Below the pieces are notes generated by a model. The model had not been told where the DNA came from. It saw nothing but the letters and a program-made list of their open reading frames with translations, and searched no databases. From Procambarus clarkii (lineage: Eukaryota > Arthropoda > Malacostraca > Decapoda > Cambaridae), in contig NC_091193.1 of assembly GCF_040958095.1 (NCBI RefSeq), positions 28,504,875 to 28,568,874 on the forward strand: a DNA stretch of 64,000 nucleotides. Reading direction: 5' to 3'. The translations under genes were made by a program, and so were the position numbers. Shown piece after piece: positions 32,639 through 47,200 of the stretch (the first letter of the stretch is position 1; each line of letters starts with the position of its first letter).

Positions 32639-35600
32639 CTCTGCACGTATTCGCAGTTTGAAATTACGACTTTTTATACCCATCATATGCCAAGTACTGA
32701 AAGCAGCAGTGAGTCACATTTTGCACAAACTCCCCTGCAGTTTTCAAAATATCCCAAACATCCCACTTTCGAGGCCTGAGCCATATTTTGGAGCCAAATT
32801 CTGGCTCTCTGCACGTATTCACAGTTTGAAATTACGACTTTTTGTACCCAAAATATGCCAAGTCCTGAAAGCGGCAGTGAGTCACATTTTGCACAAACTC
32901 CCTTGCAGTTTTCGAAATATCCCAAATATCCCAAATTCGACACCTTAGCCATATTTTGGAGCCAAATTTTGGCTCACTGCACGTATTCGCAGTTTGAAAT
33001 AACGACTTTTTATACCCAACATATGCCAAGTACTGAAAGCAGCAGTGAGTCACATTTTGCACAAACTCCCCTGCAGTTTTCAAAATATCCCAAACATCCC
33101 ACTTTCGAGGCCTGAGCCATATTTTGGAGCCAAATTCAAGCTCTCTGCACGTATTCGCAGTATGAAATTAGGACTTTTTATACCAAACATATGCCAAGTT
33201 CTTAAAGCGGCGTTTGGTCATATTTGTCCCAAACCCTCCTGCAGTTTTCAAAATATCCCAAACATCCCAATTTCAAGGACTGAGCAATATTTTCGAGCCA
33301 AATTCTGGCTCTATGCACGTATTCGCATTTTGATATTACGATTTTTTTACCCAACATATGCCAAGTACTGAAAGCATCAGTGAGTCACATTTTGCACAAA
33401 CTCCCCTGCAGTTTTCAAAATATCCTAAACATCCCAATTTCAAGGCCTGAGCCATATTTTGCAGCCAAACTCTGGCTCTCTGTACGTATTCGCAGTTTGA
33501 AATTACGAATTTTTTATACCCAATATATGCCAAGTACTGAAAGCGGCATTTGGTAACATTTGTCACAAACCCCCCCTGCAGATTTCAAAATATCCCAAAC
33601 ATCCCAATTTCGAGGCCTTAGCCATATTTTGGAGCCAAAATCTGGCTCAATGCACGTATTCGCAGTTTGAAATTACGACTTTTTTATGCCCAACATATGC
33701 CTAGTACTGAGAGCGGCGTTTGGTCACATTTGTCCCAAACCCCCACTGCAGTTTTCAAAATATCCCAAACATCCCAATCTCGAGGCATGAGCAATATTTT
33801 GGATCCAAATTCTGGCTCTATGCACGTATTCGCGGTTTGAAATTTCGACATTTTATACATAACATATGCCAAGTCCTGAAAGCGGCAGTGAGTCACATTT
33901 CGCACAAACTCCCCTGCAGTTTTCGAAATATCCCAAATATCCCAATTTTGAGGCCTGATCCATATTTTGGAGCCAAATTCTGGCTCTCTGCACGTATTCG
34001 CAGTTTGAAATTACCACTTTTTTATACCCAACATATGCCAGGTACTGAAAGCGGCAGTGAGTCTCATATTGCACAAACTCCCCTGCAGTGTTCGAAATCT
34101 CCCAAATATCCCAATTTCGAGGCCTGAGCCATATTTTGGATCAAATTCTCGCTCTCTGCACGTATTCGCAGTTTGAAATTACGACTTTTTTATACCCAAC
34201 ATATGCCAAGTACTGAAAGCGGCATTTGGTCACATTTGTCTCAATCCCTCCTGCAGTTTTCAAAATATCCTAAACATGCTAATTTCGAGGACTGAGTCAT
34301 ATTTTGGAGCCAAATTCTGGCTCTCTGCACGTATTCGCAGTTTGAAATTACGAATTTATATACCCAACATATGCCAAGTACTGAAAGCGGCGTTTGGTCA
34401 TATTTGTCCCAAACCTCCCTGCAGTTTTCAAAATATTCCAAACATCCTAATTTCGAGGCCTGAGCCATATTTTGGAGCCAAATTCTGGCTCTCTGCAAGT
34501 ATTCGCAGTTTGAAATTACGACTTTTTATACCCAACATATGCCAAGTACTGATAGCAGCAGTGAGTCACATTTAGCACAAACTCCCCTGCAGTTTTCAAA
34601 ATATCCCAAATATCCCAATTTCGACGCCTGAGCCAAATTTTGGAGCCAAATTCTGGCTCTCTGCACGTATTCGCAGTTTGAAATTACGAATTTTTATACC
34701 CAACATATGCCAAGTACTGAAAGCAGCAGTGAGTCACATTTTGCACAAACTCCCCTGCAGTTTTCAAAATATCCCAAACATCCCACTTTCGAGGCCTGAG
34801 TAATATTTTGGAGCCAAATTCAAGCTCTCTGCACGTATTCGCAGTTTGAAATTACGACTTTTTATACCAAACATATGCCAAGTTCTTAAAGCGGCGTTTG
34901 GTCATATTTGTCCCAAACCCTCCTGCAGTTTTCAAAATATCCCAAACATCCCAATTTCGAGGACTGAGCAATATTTTGTAGCCAAATTCTGGCTCTATGC
35001 ACGTATTCGCATTTTGATATTACTATTTTTATACCCAACATATGCCAAGTACTAAAAGCATCAGTGAGTCACATTTTGCACAAACTCCCATGCAGTTTTC
35101 GAAATATCCCAAACATCCCAATTTCGAGGCCTGAGCCATATTTTGCAGCCAAACTCTGGCTCTCTGCACGTATTCGAAGTTTGAAATTACGAATTTTTTT
35201 ATACCCAATATATGCCAAGTACTGAAAGCGGCGTTTGGTAATATTTGTCCCAAACCCCCCCTGCAGATTTCAAAATATCCCAAACATCCCAATTTCGAGG
35301 CCTTAGCTATATTTTGGAGCCAAAATCTGGCTCTATGCACGTATTCGCGGTTTGAAATTACGACATTTTTTACCCAACATATGCCAAGTACTAAGAGTGG
35401 CAGTGAGTCACATTTTGCACAAACTCCCCTGCAGTTTACGATATATCCCAAATATCCCAATTTTGAGGCCTGAGCAATATTTTGGAGCCAAGTTCTGGCT
35501 CTCTGCACCTATTCGCAGTTTGAAATTACAACTTTTTTATGCCCAACATATGCCAAGTACTTTGAGTGGCGTTTGGTCACATTTGTCCCAAACCCCCACT

Positions 35601-38600
35601 GCAGTTTTCAAAATATCCCAAACATCCCAATCTCGAGGCATGAGCAATATTTTGGATCCAAAATCTGGCTCTATGCACGTATTCGCGGTTTGAAATTTCG
35701 ACATTTTATACATATTATATGCCAAGTCCTGAAAGCGGCAGTGAGTCACATTTCGCACAAACTCCCCTGCAGTTTTCAAAATATCCCAAATATCTCAATT
35801 TCCAGGCCTGAGCCATATTTTAGAGCCAAATTCTGGCTCTCTGCACGTATTCGCAGTTTGAAATTACGACTTTTTATACCCATCATATGCCAAGTACTGA
35901 AAGCAGCAGTGAGTCACATTTTGCACAAACTCCCCTGCAGTTTTCAAAATATCCCAAACATCCCACTTTCGAGGCCTGAGCCATATTTTGGAGCCAAATT
36001 CTGGCTCTCTGCACGTATTCACAGTTTGAAATTACGACTTTTTGTACCCAAAATATGCCAAGTCCTGAAAGCGGCAGTGAGTCACATTTTGCACAAACTC
36101 CCTTGCAGTTTTCGAAATATCCCAAATATCCCAAATTCGACACCTTAGCCATATTTTGGAGTCAAATTTTGGCTCACTGCACGTATTCGCAGTTTGAAAT
36201 AACGACTTTTTATACCCAACATATGCCAAGTACTGAAAGCAGCAGTGAGTCACATTTTGCACAAACTCCCCTGCAGTTTTCAAAATATCCCAAACATCCC
36301 ACTTTCGAGGCCTGAGCCATATTTTGGAGCCAAATTCAAGCTCTCTGCACGTATTCGCAGTATGAAATTAGGACTTTTTATACCAAACATATGCCAAGTT
36401 CTTAAAGCGGCGTTTGGTCATATTTGTCCCAAACCCTCCTGCAGTTTTCAAAATATCCCAAACATCCCAATTTCAAGGACTAAGCAATATTTTCGAGCCA
36501 AATTCTGGCTCTATGCACGTATTCGCATTTTGATATTACGATTTTTTTACCCAACATATGCCAAGTACTGAAAGCATCAGTGAGTCACATTTTGCACAAA
36601 CTTCCCTGCAGTTTTCAAAATATCCTAAACATCCCAATTTCAAGGCCTGAGCCATATTTTGCAGCCAAACTCTGGCTCTCTGTACGTATTCGCAGTTTGA
36701 AATTACGAATTTTTTATACCCAATATATGCCAAGTACTGAAAGCGGCATTTGGTAACATTTGTCACAAACCCCCCCTGCAGATTTCAAAATATCCCAAAC
36801 ATACCAATTTCGAGACCTTAGCCATATTTTGGAGCCAAAATCTGGCTCTATGCACGTATTCGCAGTTTGAAATTACGACATTTTTTACCCAACATATGCC
36901 AAGTACTGAGAGTGGCAGTGAGTCACATTTCGCACAAACTCCCCTGCAGTTTACGAAATATCCCAAATATCCCAATTTCGAGGCCTGAGCAATATTTTGG
37001 AGCCAAATTCTGGGTCTCTGCACGTATTCGCAGTTTGAAATTACGACTTTTTTATGCCCAACATATGCCTAGTACTGAGAGCGGCGTTTGGTCACATTTG
37101 TCCCAAACCCCCACTGCAGTTTTCAAAATATCCCAAACATCCCAATCTCGAGGCATGAGCAATATTTTGGATCCAAATTCTGGCTCTATGCACGTATTCG
37201 CGGTTTGAAATTTCGACATTTTATACATAACATATGCCAAGTCCTGAAAGCGGCAGTGAGTCACATTTCGCACAAACTCCCCTGCAGTTTTCGAAATATC
37301 CCAAATATCCCAATTTTGAGGCCTGATCCATATTTTGGAGCCAAATTCTGGCTCTCTGCACGTATTCGCAGTTTGAAATTACCACTTTTTTATACCCAAC
37401 ATATGCCAGGTACTGAAAGCGGCAGTGAGTCTCATATTGCACAAACTCCCCTGCAGTGTTCGAAATCTCCCAAATATCCCAATTTCGAGGCCTGAGCCAT
37501 ATTTTGGATCAAATTCTCGCTCTCTGCACGTATTCGCAGTTTGAAATTACGACTTTTTTATACCCAACATATGCCAAGTACTGAAAGCGGCATTTGGTCA
37601 CATTTGTCTCAATCCCTCCTGCAGTTTTCAAAATATCCTAAACATGCTAATTTCGAGGACTGAGTCATATTTTGGAGCCAAATTCTGGCTCTCTGCACGT
37701 ATTCGCAGTTTGAAATTACGAATTTATATACCCAACATATGCCAAGTACTGAAAGCGGCGTTTGGTCATATTTGTCCCAAACCTCCCTGCAGTTTTCAAA
37801 ATATTCCAAACATCCTAATTTCGTGGCCTGAGCCATATTTTGGAGCCAAATTCTGGCTCTCTGCACGTATTCGCAGTTTGAAATTACGACTTTTTATATC
37901 CAACATATGCCAAGTACTGAGAGCAGCAGTGAGACACATTTACCACAAACTCGCCTGCAGTTTTCAAAATATCCCAAATATCCCAATTTCGACACCTGAG
38001 CCATATTTTGGAGCCAAATTCTGGCTCTCTGCAAGTATTCGCAGTTTGAAATTACGACTTTTTATACCCAACATATGCCAAGTACTGATAGCAGCAGTGA
38101 GTCTCATTTAGCACAAACTCCCCTGCAGTTTTCAAAATATCCCAAATATCCCAATTTCGACGCCTGAGCCATATTTTGGAGACAAATTCTGGCTCTCTGC
38201 ACGTATTCGCAGTTTGAAATTACGAATTTTTATACCCAACATATGCCAAGTACTGAAAGCAGCAGTGAGTCACATTTTGCACAAACTCCCCTGCAGTTTT
38301 CAAAATATCCCAAACATCCCACTTTCGAGGCCTGAGTAATATTTTGGAGCCAAATTCAAGCTCTCTGCACGTATTCGCAGTTTGAAATTACGACTTTTTA
38401 TACCAAACATATGCCAAGTTCTTAAAGCGGCGTTTGGTCATATTTGTCCCAAACCCTCCTGCAGTTTTCAAAATATCCCAAACATCCCAATTTCGAGGAC
38501 TGAGCAATATTTTGTAGCCAAATTCTGGCTCTATGCACGTATTCGCATTTTGATATTACTATTTTTATACCCAACATATGCCAAGTACTGAAAGCATCAG

Positions 38601-39374
38601 TGAGTCACATTTTGCACAAACTCCCATGCAGTTTTCGAAATATCCCAAACATCCCAATTTCGAGGCCTGAGCCATATTTTGCAGCCAAACTCTGGCTCTC
38701 TGCACGTATTCGAAGCTTGAAATTACGAATTTTTTTATACCCAATATATGCCAAGTACTGAAAGCGGCGTTTGGTAATATTTGTCCCAAACCCCCCCTGC
38801 AGATTTCAAAATATCCCAAACATCCCAATTTCGAGGCCTTAGCTATATTTTGGAGCCAAAATCTGGCTCTATGCACGTATTCGCGGTTTGAAATTACGAC
38901 ATTTTTTACCCAACATATGCCAAGTACTGAGAGTGGCAGTGAGTCACATTTTGCACAAACTCCCCTGCAGTTTACGAAATATCCCAAATATCCCAATTTT
39001 GAGGCCTGAGCAATATTTTGGAGCCAAGTTCTGGCTCTCTGCACCTATTCGCAGTTTGAAATTACAACTTTTTTATGCCCAACATATGCCAAGTACTTTG
39101 AGTGGCGTTTGGTCACATTTGTCCCAAACCCCCACTGCAGTTTTCAAAATATCCCAAACATCCCAATCTCGAGGCATGAGCAATATTTTGGATCCAAAAT
39201 CTGGCTCTATGCACGTATTCGCGGTTTGAAATTTCGACATTTTATACATAACATATGCCAAGTCCTGAAAGCGGCAGTGAGTCACATTTCGCACAAACTC
39301 CCCTGCAGTTTTCAAAATATCCCAAATATCTCAATTTCCAGGCCTGAGCCATATTTTAGAGTCAAATTCTGGCT
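32639..39374 (-). repeat. Large tandem duplication, 3200 and 3536 bp
   Basis: Copy one is 32639-35838 and copy two 35839-39374. The offset is 3200 bp up to about 33640, then 3368 bp to about 34500, then 3536 bp to the end. Each step of 168 bp means copy two has one more monomer, at two places. Shared markers include ATACCCATCATATGCC, CCAAATTCGACACCTTAGCC, GATCCAAATTCTGGCTCTAT and AAGTACTTTGAGTGGC. Between the steps the copies differ only by scattered bases. This is a 19-monomer versus 21-monomer block. Confidence 0.92.
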
Positions 39375-39794
39375 CTCTGCACGTATTCGCAGTTTGAAAT
39401 TACGACTTTTTTATACCCAACATATGCCAAGTACTGAAAGCGGCATTTGGTCACATTTGTCTCAATCCCTCCTGCAGTTTTCAAAATGTCCTAAACATCC
39501 TAATTTCGAGGACTGAGTCATATTTTGGAGCCAAATTCTGGCTCTCTGCACGTATTCGCAGTTTGAAATTACGACTTTATATACCCAACATATGCCAAGT
39601 ACTGAAAGCGGCGTTTGGTCATATTTGTCCCAAACCTCCCTGCAGTTTTCAAAATATCCCAAACATCCTAATTTCGTGGCCTGAGCCATATTTTGGAGCC
39701 AAATTCTGGCTCTCTGCACGTATTCGCAGTTTGAAATTACGACTTTTTATATCCAACATATGCCAAGTACTGAAAGCGGCGTTTGGTCACATTT

Positions 39795-42700
39795 GTCCTA
39801 AACCTCCCTGCAGTTTTAAAAATATCCCAAACATCTCAATATCGAGACCTGAGTCATATTTTGGAGCCAACGTTTGGCTCTCTGCACGAATTCACAGTTT
39901 GATATTACGACTTTTTAAACCCAACATTTGCCAAGTACTGAAAGTGGCAGTGAGTCACATTTTGTGCAAACTCCCCTGCAGTTTTCAAAATATCCCAAAT
40001 ATTTCAATTTCGAGGCCGGAGCCATATTTTGGAGCCAAATTCTAACTCTCTGAACGTATTCGCAGTTTGAAATTACTACTTTTTGTACCCAAAATATGCC
40101 AAGTCCTGAAAGCGGCAGTGAGTCACATTTTGCACAAACTCCCTTGCAGTTTTCAAAATATTCCAAATATCCCAATTTCGACACCTTAGCCATATTTTGG
40201 AGCCAAATTCTGGCTCTCTGCACGTATTCGCAGTTTGAAATTACGAATTTTTATACCCAACATATGCCAAGTACTGAAAGCGGCGTTAGGTCAAATTTGT
40301 CCCAAACGTCCCCTGCAGTTTTCAAAACATCCCAAACATCCCAATTTCGAGGACTGAGCAATATTTTTGAGCCAAATTCTGGCTCTATGCACGTATTCGC
40401 AGTTTCAAATTACGACTTTTTATACCCAACATATGCCAAGAACTGAAAGCAGAAGTGAGTCACATTTTGCACAAACACACCTGCAGTTTTCAAAATATCC
40501 CAAATATCCCAATTTCGACGCCTGAGCCATAATTTGGCGCCAAATTCTGGCTCTCTGCACATATTCGCAGTTTGAAATTACGACTTTTTATACCCAACAT
40601 ATGCCAAGTACTGAAAGTAGCAGTGAGTCACCTTTTGCACAAACTCCCTTGCAGTTTTCAAAATATCCCAAATATCTCAATTTCCAGGCCTGAGCCATAT
40701 TTTAGAGCCAAATTCTGGCTCTCTGCACGTATTCGCAGTTTGAAATTACGACTTTTTATACCCATCATATGCCAAGTACTGAAAGCAGCAGTGAGTCACA
40801 TTCTGCACAAACTCCCCTGCAGTTTTCAAAATATCCCAAATATCCCAATTACGATGCCTGAGCCATATTTTAGAGCCAAATTCTGGCTCTCTGCACGTAT
40901 TCGCAGTTTGAAATTACGATTTTTTTATACCCAACATATGCCAAGTACTGAAAGCGGCGTTTGGTCACATTTGTCCTAAACCTCCCTGCAGTTTTAAAAA
41001 TATCCCAAACATCTCAATATCGAGACCTGAGTCATATTTTGGAGCCAACGTTTGGCTCTCTGCACGAATTCACAGTTTGATATTACGACTTTTTAAACCC
41101 AACATTTGCCAAGTACTGAAAGTGGCAGTGAGTCACATTTTGCGCAAACTCCCCTGCAGTTTTCAAAATATTCCAAATATTTCAATTTCGAGGCCGGAGC
41201 CATATTTTGGAGCCAAATTCTGGCTCTCTGCACATATTCGCAGTTTGAAATTACGACTTTTTGTACCCAAAATATGCCAAGTCCTGAAAGCGGCAGTGAG
41301 CCACATTTTGCACAAACTCCCTTGCAGTTTTCGAAACATCCCAAATATCCCAATTTCGACACCTTAGCCATATTTTGGAGCCAAATTCTGGCTCTCTGCA
41401 CGTATTCGCAGTTTGAAATTACGATTTTTATACCCAACATATGCCAAGTACTGAAAGCAGCAGTGAGTCACATTTTGCACAAACTCCCCTGCAGTTTTCA
41501 AAATATCCCAAACATCCCACTTTCGAGGCCTGAGCCATATTTTTGAGCCAAATTCAAGCTCTCTGCACGTATTCGCAGTATGAAATTAGGACTTTTTATA
41601 CCAAACATATGCCAAGTTCTTAAAGCGGCGTTTGGTCATATTTGTCCCAAACCCTCCTGCAGTTTTCAAAATATCCCAAACATCCCAATTTCGAGGACTG
41701 AGCAATATTTTCGAGCCAAATTCTGGCTCTATGCACGTATTCGCATTTTGATATTACGATTTTTATACCCAACATATGCCAAGTACTGAAAGCATCAGTG
41801 AGTCACATTTTGCACAAACTCCCCAGCAGTTTTCAAAATATCCTAAACATCCCAATTTCAAGGCCTGAGCCATATTTTGCAGCCAAACTCTGGCTCTCTG
41901 CACGAATTCGCAGTTTGAAATTACGACTTTTTTATACCCAATATATGCCAAGTACTGAAAGCGGCATTTGGTAACATTTGTCACAAACCCCCCCTGCAGA
42001 TTTCAAAATATCCCAAATATCCCAATTTCGAGGCCTTAGCCATATTTTGGAGCCAAAATCTGGCTCTATGCACGTATTCGCAGTTTGAAATTACGACATT
42101 TTTTACCCAACATATGCCAAGTACTGAGAGTGGCAGTGAGTCACATTTCTCACAAACTCCCCTGCAGTTTACGAAATATCCCAAATATCCCAATTTCGAG
42201 GCCTGAGCAATATTTTGGAGCCAAATTCTGGCTCTCTGCACGTATTCGCAGTTTGAAAGTACGACTTTTTTATGCCCAACATATGCCAAGTACTGAGAGT
42301 GGCGTTTGGTCACATTTGTCCCAAACCCCCACTGCAGTTTTCAAAATATCCCAAACATCCCAATTTCGAGGTCTGAGCAATATTTTGGATCCAAATTCTG
42401 GCTCTATGCACGTATTCGCGGTTTGAAATTTCGACATTTTATACATAACATATGCCAAGTCCTGAAAGCGGCAGTGAGTCACATTTCGCACAAACTCCCC
42501 TGCAGTTTTCGAAATATGCGAAATATCCCAATTTTGAGGCCTGATCCATATTTTGGAGCCAAATTCTGGCTCTCTGCACGTTTTCGCAGTTTGAAATTAC
42601 CACTTTTTTATACCCAACATATGCCAGGTACTGAAAGCGGCAGTGAGTCACATATTGCACAAACTCCCCTGCAGTGTTCGAAATCTCCCAAATATCCCAA

Positions 42701-44217
42701 TTTCGAGGCCTGAGCCATATTTTGGATCAAATTCTGGCTCTCTGCACGTATTCGCAGTTTGAAATTACGACTTTTTTATACCCAACATATGCCAAGTAAT
42801 GAAAGCGGCATTTGGTCACATTTGTCTCAATCCCTCCTGCAGTTTTCAAAATATCCCAAACATCCCAATTTCGAGGACTGAGTCATATTTTGGAGCCAAA
42901 TTCTGGCTCTCTGCACGTATTCGCAGTTTGAAATTACGACTTTATATACCCAACATATGCCAAGTACTGAAAGCGGCGTTTGGTCACATTTGTCCTAAAC
43001 CTCCCTGCAGTTTTAAAAATATCCCAAACATCTCAATATCGAGACCTGAGTCATATTTTGGAGCCAACGTTTGGCTCTCTGCACGAATTCACAGTTTGAT
43101 ATTACGAATTTTTAAACCCAACATTTGCCAAGTACTGAAAGTGGCAGTGAGTCACATTTTGTGCAAACTCCCCTGCAGTTTTCAAAATATCCCAAATATT
43201 TCAATTTCGAGGCCGGAGCCATATTTTGGAGCCAAATTCTGGCTCTCTGAACGTATTCGCAGTTTGAAATTACTACTTTTTGTACCCAAAATATGCCAAG
43301 TCCTGAAAGCGGCAGTGAGTCACATTTTGCACAAACTCCCTTGCAGTTTTCAAAATATCCCAAATATCCCAATTTCGACACCTGAGCCATATTTTGGAGC
43401 CAAATTCTAACTCTCTGAACGTATTCGCAGTTTGAAATTACGATTTTTTTATACCCAACATATGCCAAGTACTGAAAGCGGCGTTTGGTCACATTTGTCC
43501 TAAACCTCCCTGCAGTTTTAAAAATATCCCAAACATCTCAATATCGAGACCTGAGTCATATTTTGGAGCCAACGTTTGGCTCTCTGCACGAATTCACAGT
43601 TTGATATTACGACTTTTTAAACCCAACATTTGCCAAGTACTGAAAGTGGCAGTGAGTCACATTTTGCGCAAACTCCCCTGCAGTTTTCAAAATATTCCAA
43701 ATATTTCAATTTCGAGGCCGGAGCCATATTTTGGAGCCAAATTCTGGCTCTCTGCACGTATTCACAGTTTGAAATTACGACTTTTTGTACCCAAAATATG
43801 CCAAGTCCTGAAAGCGGCAGTGAGTCACATTTTGCACAAACTCCCTTGCAGTTTTCGAAACATCCCAAATATCCCAATTTCGACACCTTAGCCATATTTT
43901 GGAGCCAAATTCTGGCTCTCTGCACGTATTCGCAGTTTGAAATTACGATTTTTATACCCAACATATGCCAAGTACTGAAAGCAGCAGTGAGTCACATTTT
44001 GCACAAACTCCCCTGCAGTTTTCAAAATATCCCAAACATCCCACTTTCGAGGCCTGAGCCATATTTTTGAGCCAAATTCAAGCTCTCTGCACGTATTCGC
44101 AGTATGAAATTAGGACTTTTTATACCAAACATATGCCAAGTTCTTAAAGCGGCGTTTGGTCATATTTGTCCCAAACCCTCCTGCAGTTTTCAAAATATCC
44201 CAAACATCCCAATTTCA
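39795..44217 (-). repeat. Recurrent variant monomer block at multiples of 168 bp
   Basis: A distinctive monomer (GTCCTAAACCTCCCTGCAG, TCTCAATATCGAGACCTGAG, GGAGCCAACGTTTGGCTC, GCACGAATTCACAGTTTG) starts at 39795, 40973, 42992 and 43497. The spacings are 1178, 2019 and 505 bp, or 7, 12 and 3 monomers. Around two of them, about 40890-41693 and 43414-44217 are near-identical over some 800 bp at an offset of 2524 bp (15 monomers). Confidence 0.85.
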
Positions 44218-47200
44218 AGGCCTTAGCCATATTTTGGAGCCAAAATCTGGCTCTATGCACGTATTCGCAGTTTGAAATTACGACATTTTTTACCCAACAT
44301 ATGCCAAGTACTGAGAGTGGCAGTGAGTCACATTTCGCACAAACTCCCCTGCAGTTTACGAAATATCCCAAATATCCCAATTTCGAGGCCTGAGCAATAT
44401 TTTGGAGCCAAATTCTGGCTCTCTGCACGTATTCGCAATTTGAAATTACGACTTTTTATACCCAACATATGACAAGTCTTGAAAGCGGCAGTGAATCACA
44501 TTTTGCACAAACTCCTCTGCAGTTTTCAAAATATCCCAAACATCCCAATTTCAAGGCCTGAGCCATATTTTGGAGCCAAATTCTGGCTCTTTGCACGTAT
44601 TCGCAGTTTGAAATTACCACTTTTTTATACCCAACATATGCCAAGTACTTATAGCGGCGTTTGGTCACATTTGTCTCAATCCACGCTGCAGTTTTCAAAA
44701 TATCCCAAACATCCCAATTTCGAGGCCTTAGCCATATTTTGGAGCCAAATTCTGGCTCTATGCACGTATTCGCGGTTTGAAATTACGACATTTTATACCC
44801 AACAGATGCCAAGTCCTGAAAGCGGCAGTGAGTCACATTTCGCACAAACTCCCCTGCAGTTTTCGAAATATCCCAAATATCCCAATTTTGAGGCCTGAGC
44901 CATATTTTGGAGCCAAATTCTGGCTCTCTGCACGTATTCGAAGTTTGAAATTACGACTTTTTATTCCCAATATATGCCAAGTACTGAAAGTGGCGTTTGG
45001 TCACATTTGTCCCACACCTCAATGCAGTTTTCAAAATATCCCAAATATCCCAATTTCGAGGCCTGAGCAATATTTTGGAGCCAAATTCTGGCTATCTGCA
45101 CGTATTCGAAGTTTGAAATTACGAATTTTTATACCCAATATATGCCAAGTACTGAAAGTGGCGTTTGGTCACATTTGTCCCACACCTCCCTGCAGTTTTC
45201 AAAATATCCCAAATATCCCAATTTCGAGGCCTGAGCAATATTTTGGCGCCTAATTCTGGCTATCTGCACGTATTCGAAGTTTGAAATTACGATTTTTTAT
45301 TCCCAACATATGCTAAGTACTGAAAGTGGCGTTTGGTCCAATTTGTCCCAAACCTCCTTGCAGTTTTCAAAATATCCCATATATCCCAATTTTGAGGCCT
45401 GAACAATATTTTGGAGCCAAATTCTGGCTCTCTGCACGTATTCGCAATTTGAAATTACGACTTTTTATACCCAACATATGCCAAGTCCTGAAAGCGGCAG
45501 TGAGTCACATTTCGCACAAACTCCCCTGGAGTTTTCAAAATATTCCAAATATCCCAATTTCGAGGCCTGAGCAATATTTTGGAGCCAAATTCTGGCTCTC
45601 TACACGTATTCGCAGTTTGAAATTACGATTTTTTATACCCAACATATGCCAAGTACTGAACGCGGCGTTTGGTCACATTTGTCCAAAACCTCCCCTGCAG
45701 TTTTCAAAATATCCCAAACATCCTACTTTCGAGGCCTCAGCTATATTTTGGAGCCAAATTCAAGCTCTCTGCACGTATTCGCAGTTTGAAATTACGACTT
45801 TTTATACCCAACATATACCAAGTACTGAAAGCGGCGTTTGGTTACATTTGTCCCAAACCTCCCTGCAGTTTTCAAAATATCCCAAACATCAGAATATCGA
45901 GGCCTGAGCCATATTTTGGAGCCAAATTCAGGCTCTCTGCACGTATTCGGAGTTTGATATTACGAATTTGTATACCCAACATATGCCAAGGACAGAAAGT
46001 GGCGTTTGGTCACATTTGTCCCACACCTCCCTGCAGTTTTCAAAATATCCCAAACATCCCAATTTCGAGGCCTGAGCAATATTTTAGAGCCAAATTCAGG
46101 CTCTATGCACGTATTCACAGTTTGAAATTACGACTTTTTATACCCAACATATACCAAGTTCTGAAAGCGGCATTTGGTCAAATTTGTCCCAAACTTCTCT
46201 TGCAGTTTTCAAAATATCCCAAACATCCCAATTTCGAGGACTGAGCAATATTTTTGAGCCAAATTCTGGCTCTCTGCACGTATTCGCAGTGTGAAATTAC
46301 GACTTTTTATACCCAACATATGCCAAGTACTGAAAGCGACGTTTGGTCATATTTGTCCCAAACCTCACTGCAGTTTTCAAAATATCCAAAACATCCCAAA
46401 TTCGGCGCCTGAGTCATATTTTGGAGCCAAATTCTGGCTCTCTGAAGGTTTTCGTAATTTGAAATTACGACTTTTTATACCCAACATATGCCAAGTCCTG
46501 AAAGCAGCAGTGAATCACATTTAGCACAAACTCCCCTGCAGTTTTCGAAATATCCCAAATATCCTAATTTCGACGCCTGAGCCATATTTTGGAACCAAAT
46601 TCTGGCTCTGTGCACGTATTCGCAGTTTGAAATTACGACTTTTTATACCCAACACATGCCAAGTTCTGAAAGCAGCAGTGAGTCACATTTAGCACAAACT
46701 CCCCTTCAGTTTTCAAAATAACCCAAACATCCCACTTTCAAGGCCTTAGGCATATTTTGGATCCAAATTCAAGCTCTCTGCACGTATTCGCAGTTTGAAA
46801 TTACGACTTTTTATACCCAAAATATGCCAAGTTCTGAAAGCGGCGTTTGGTCATATTTGTCCCAAACCCCCCTGCAGTTCTCAAAATATCCCAAACATCC
46901 CAATTTCGAGGACTGAGCAATATTTTGGAGCCAAATTCTGGCTCTATGCACGTATTCCCAGTTTGAAATTACGACTTTTTATGCCCAACATATGCCAAGT
47001 CCTGAAAGCGGCAGTGAGTCACATTTTGCACAAACTCCCCTGCAGTTTTCGAAATATCCTAAATATCGCAATTTCGAGGCCTGAGCCATATTTTGGGGCC
47101 AAATTCTGGCTCTTTGCAGGTATTCGCAGTTTGAAATTACGAATTTTTTATACCCAAAATATGCCAAGTACTGAATGCGGCGTTTGGTTACATTTGTCCC

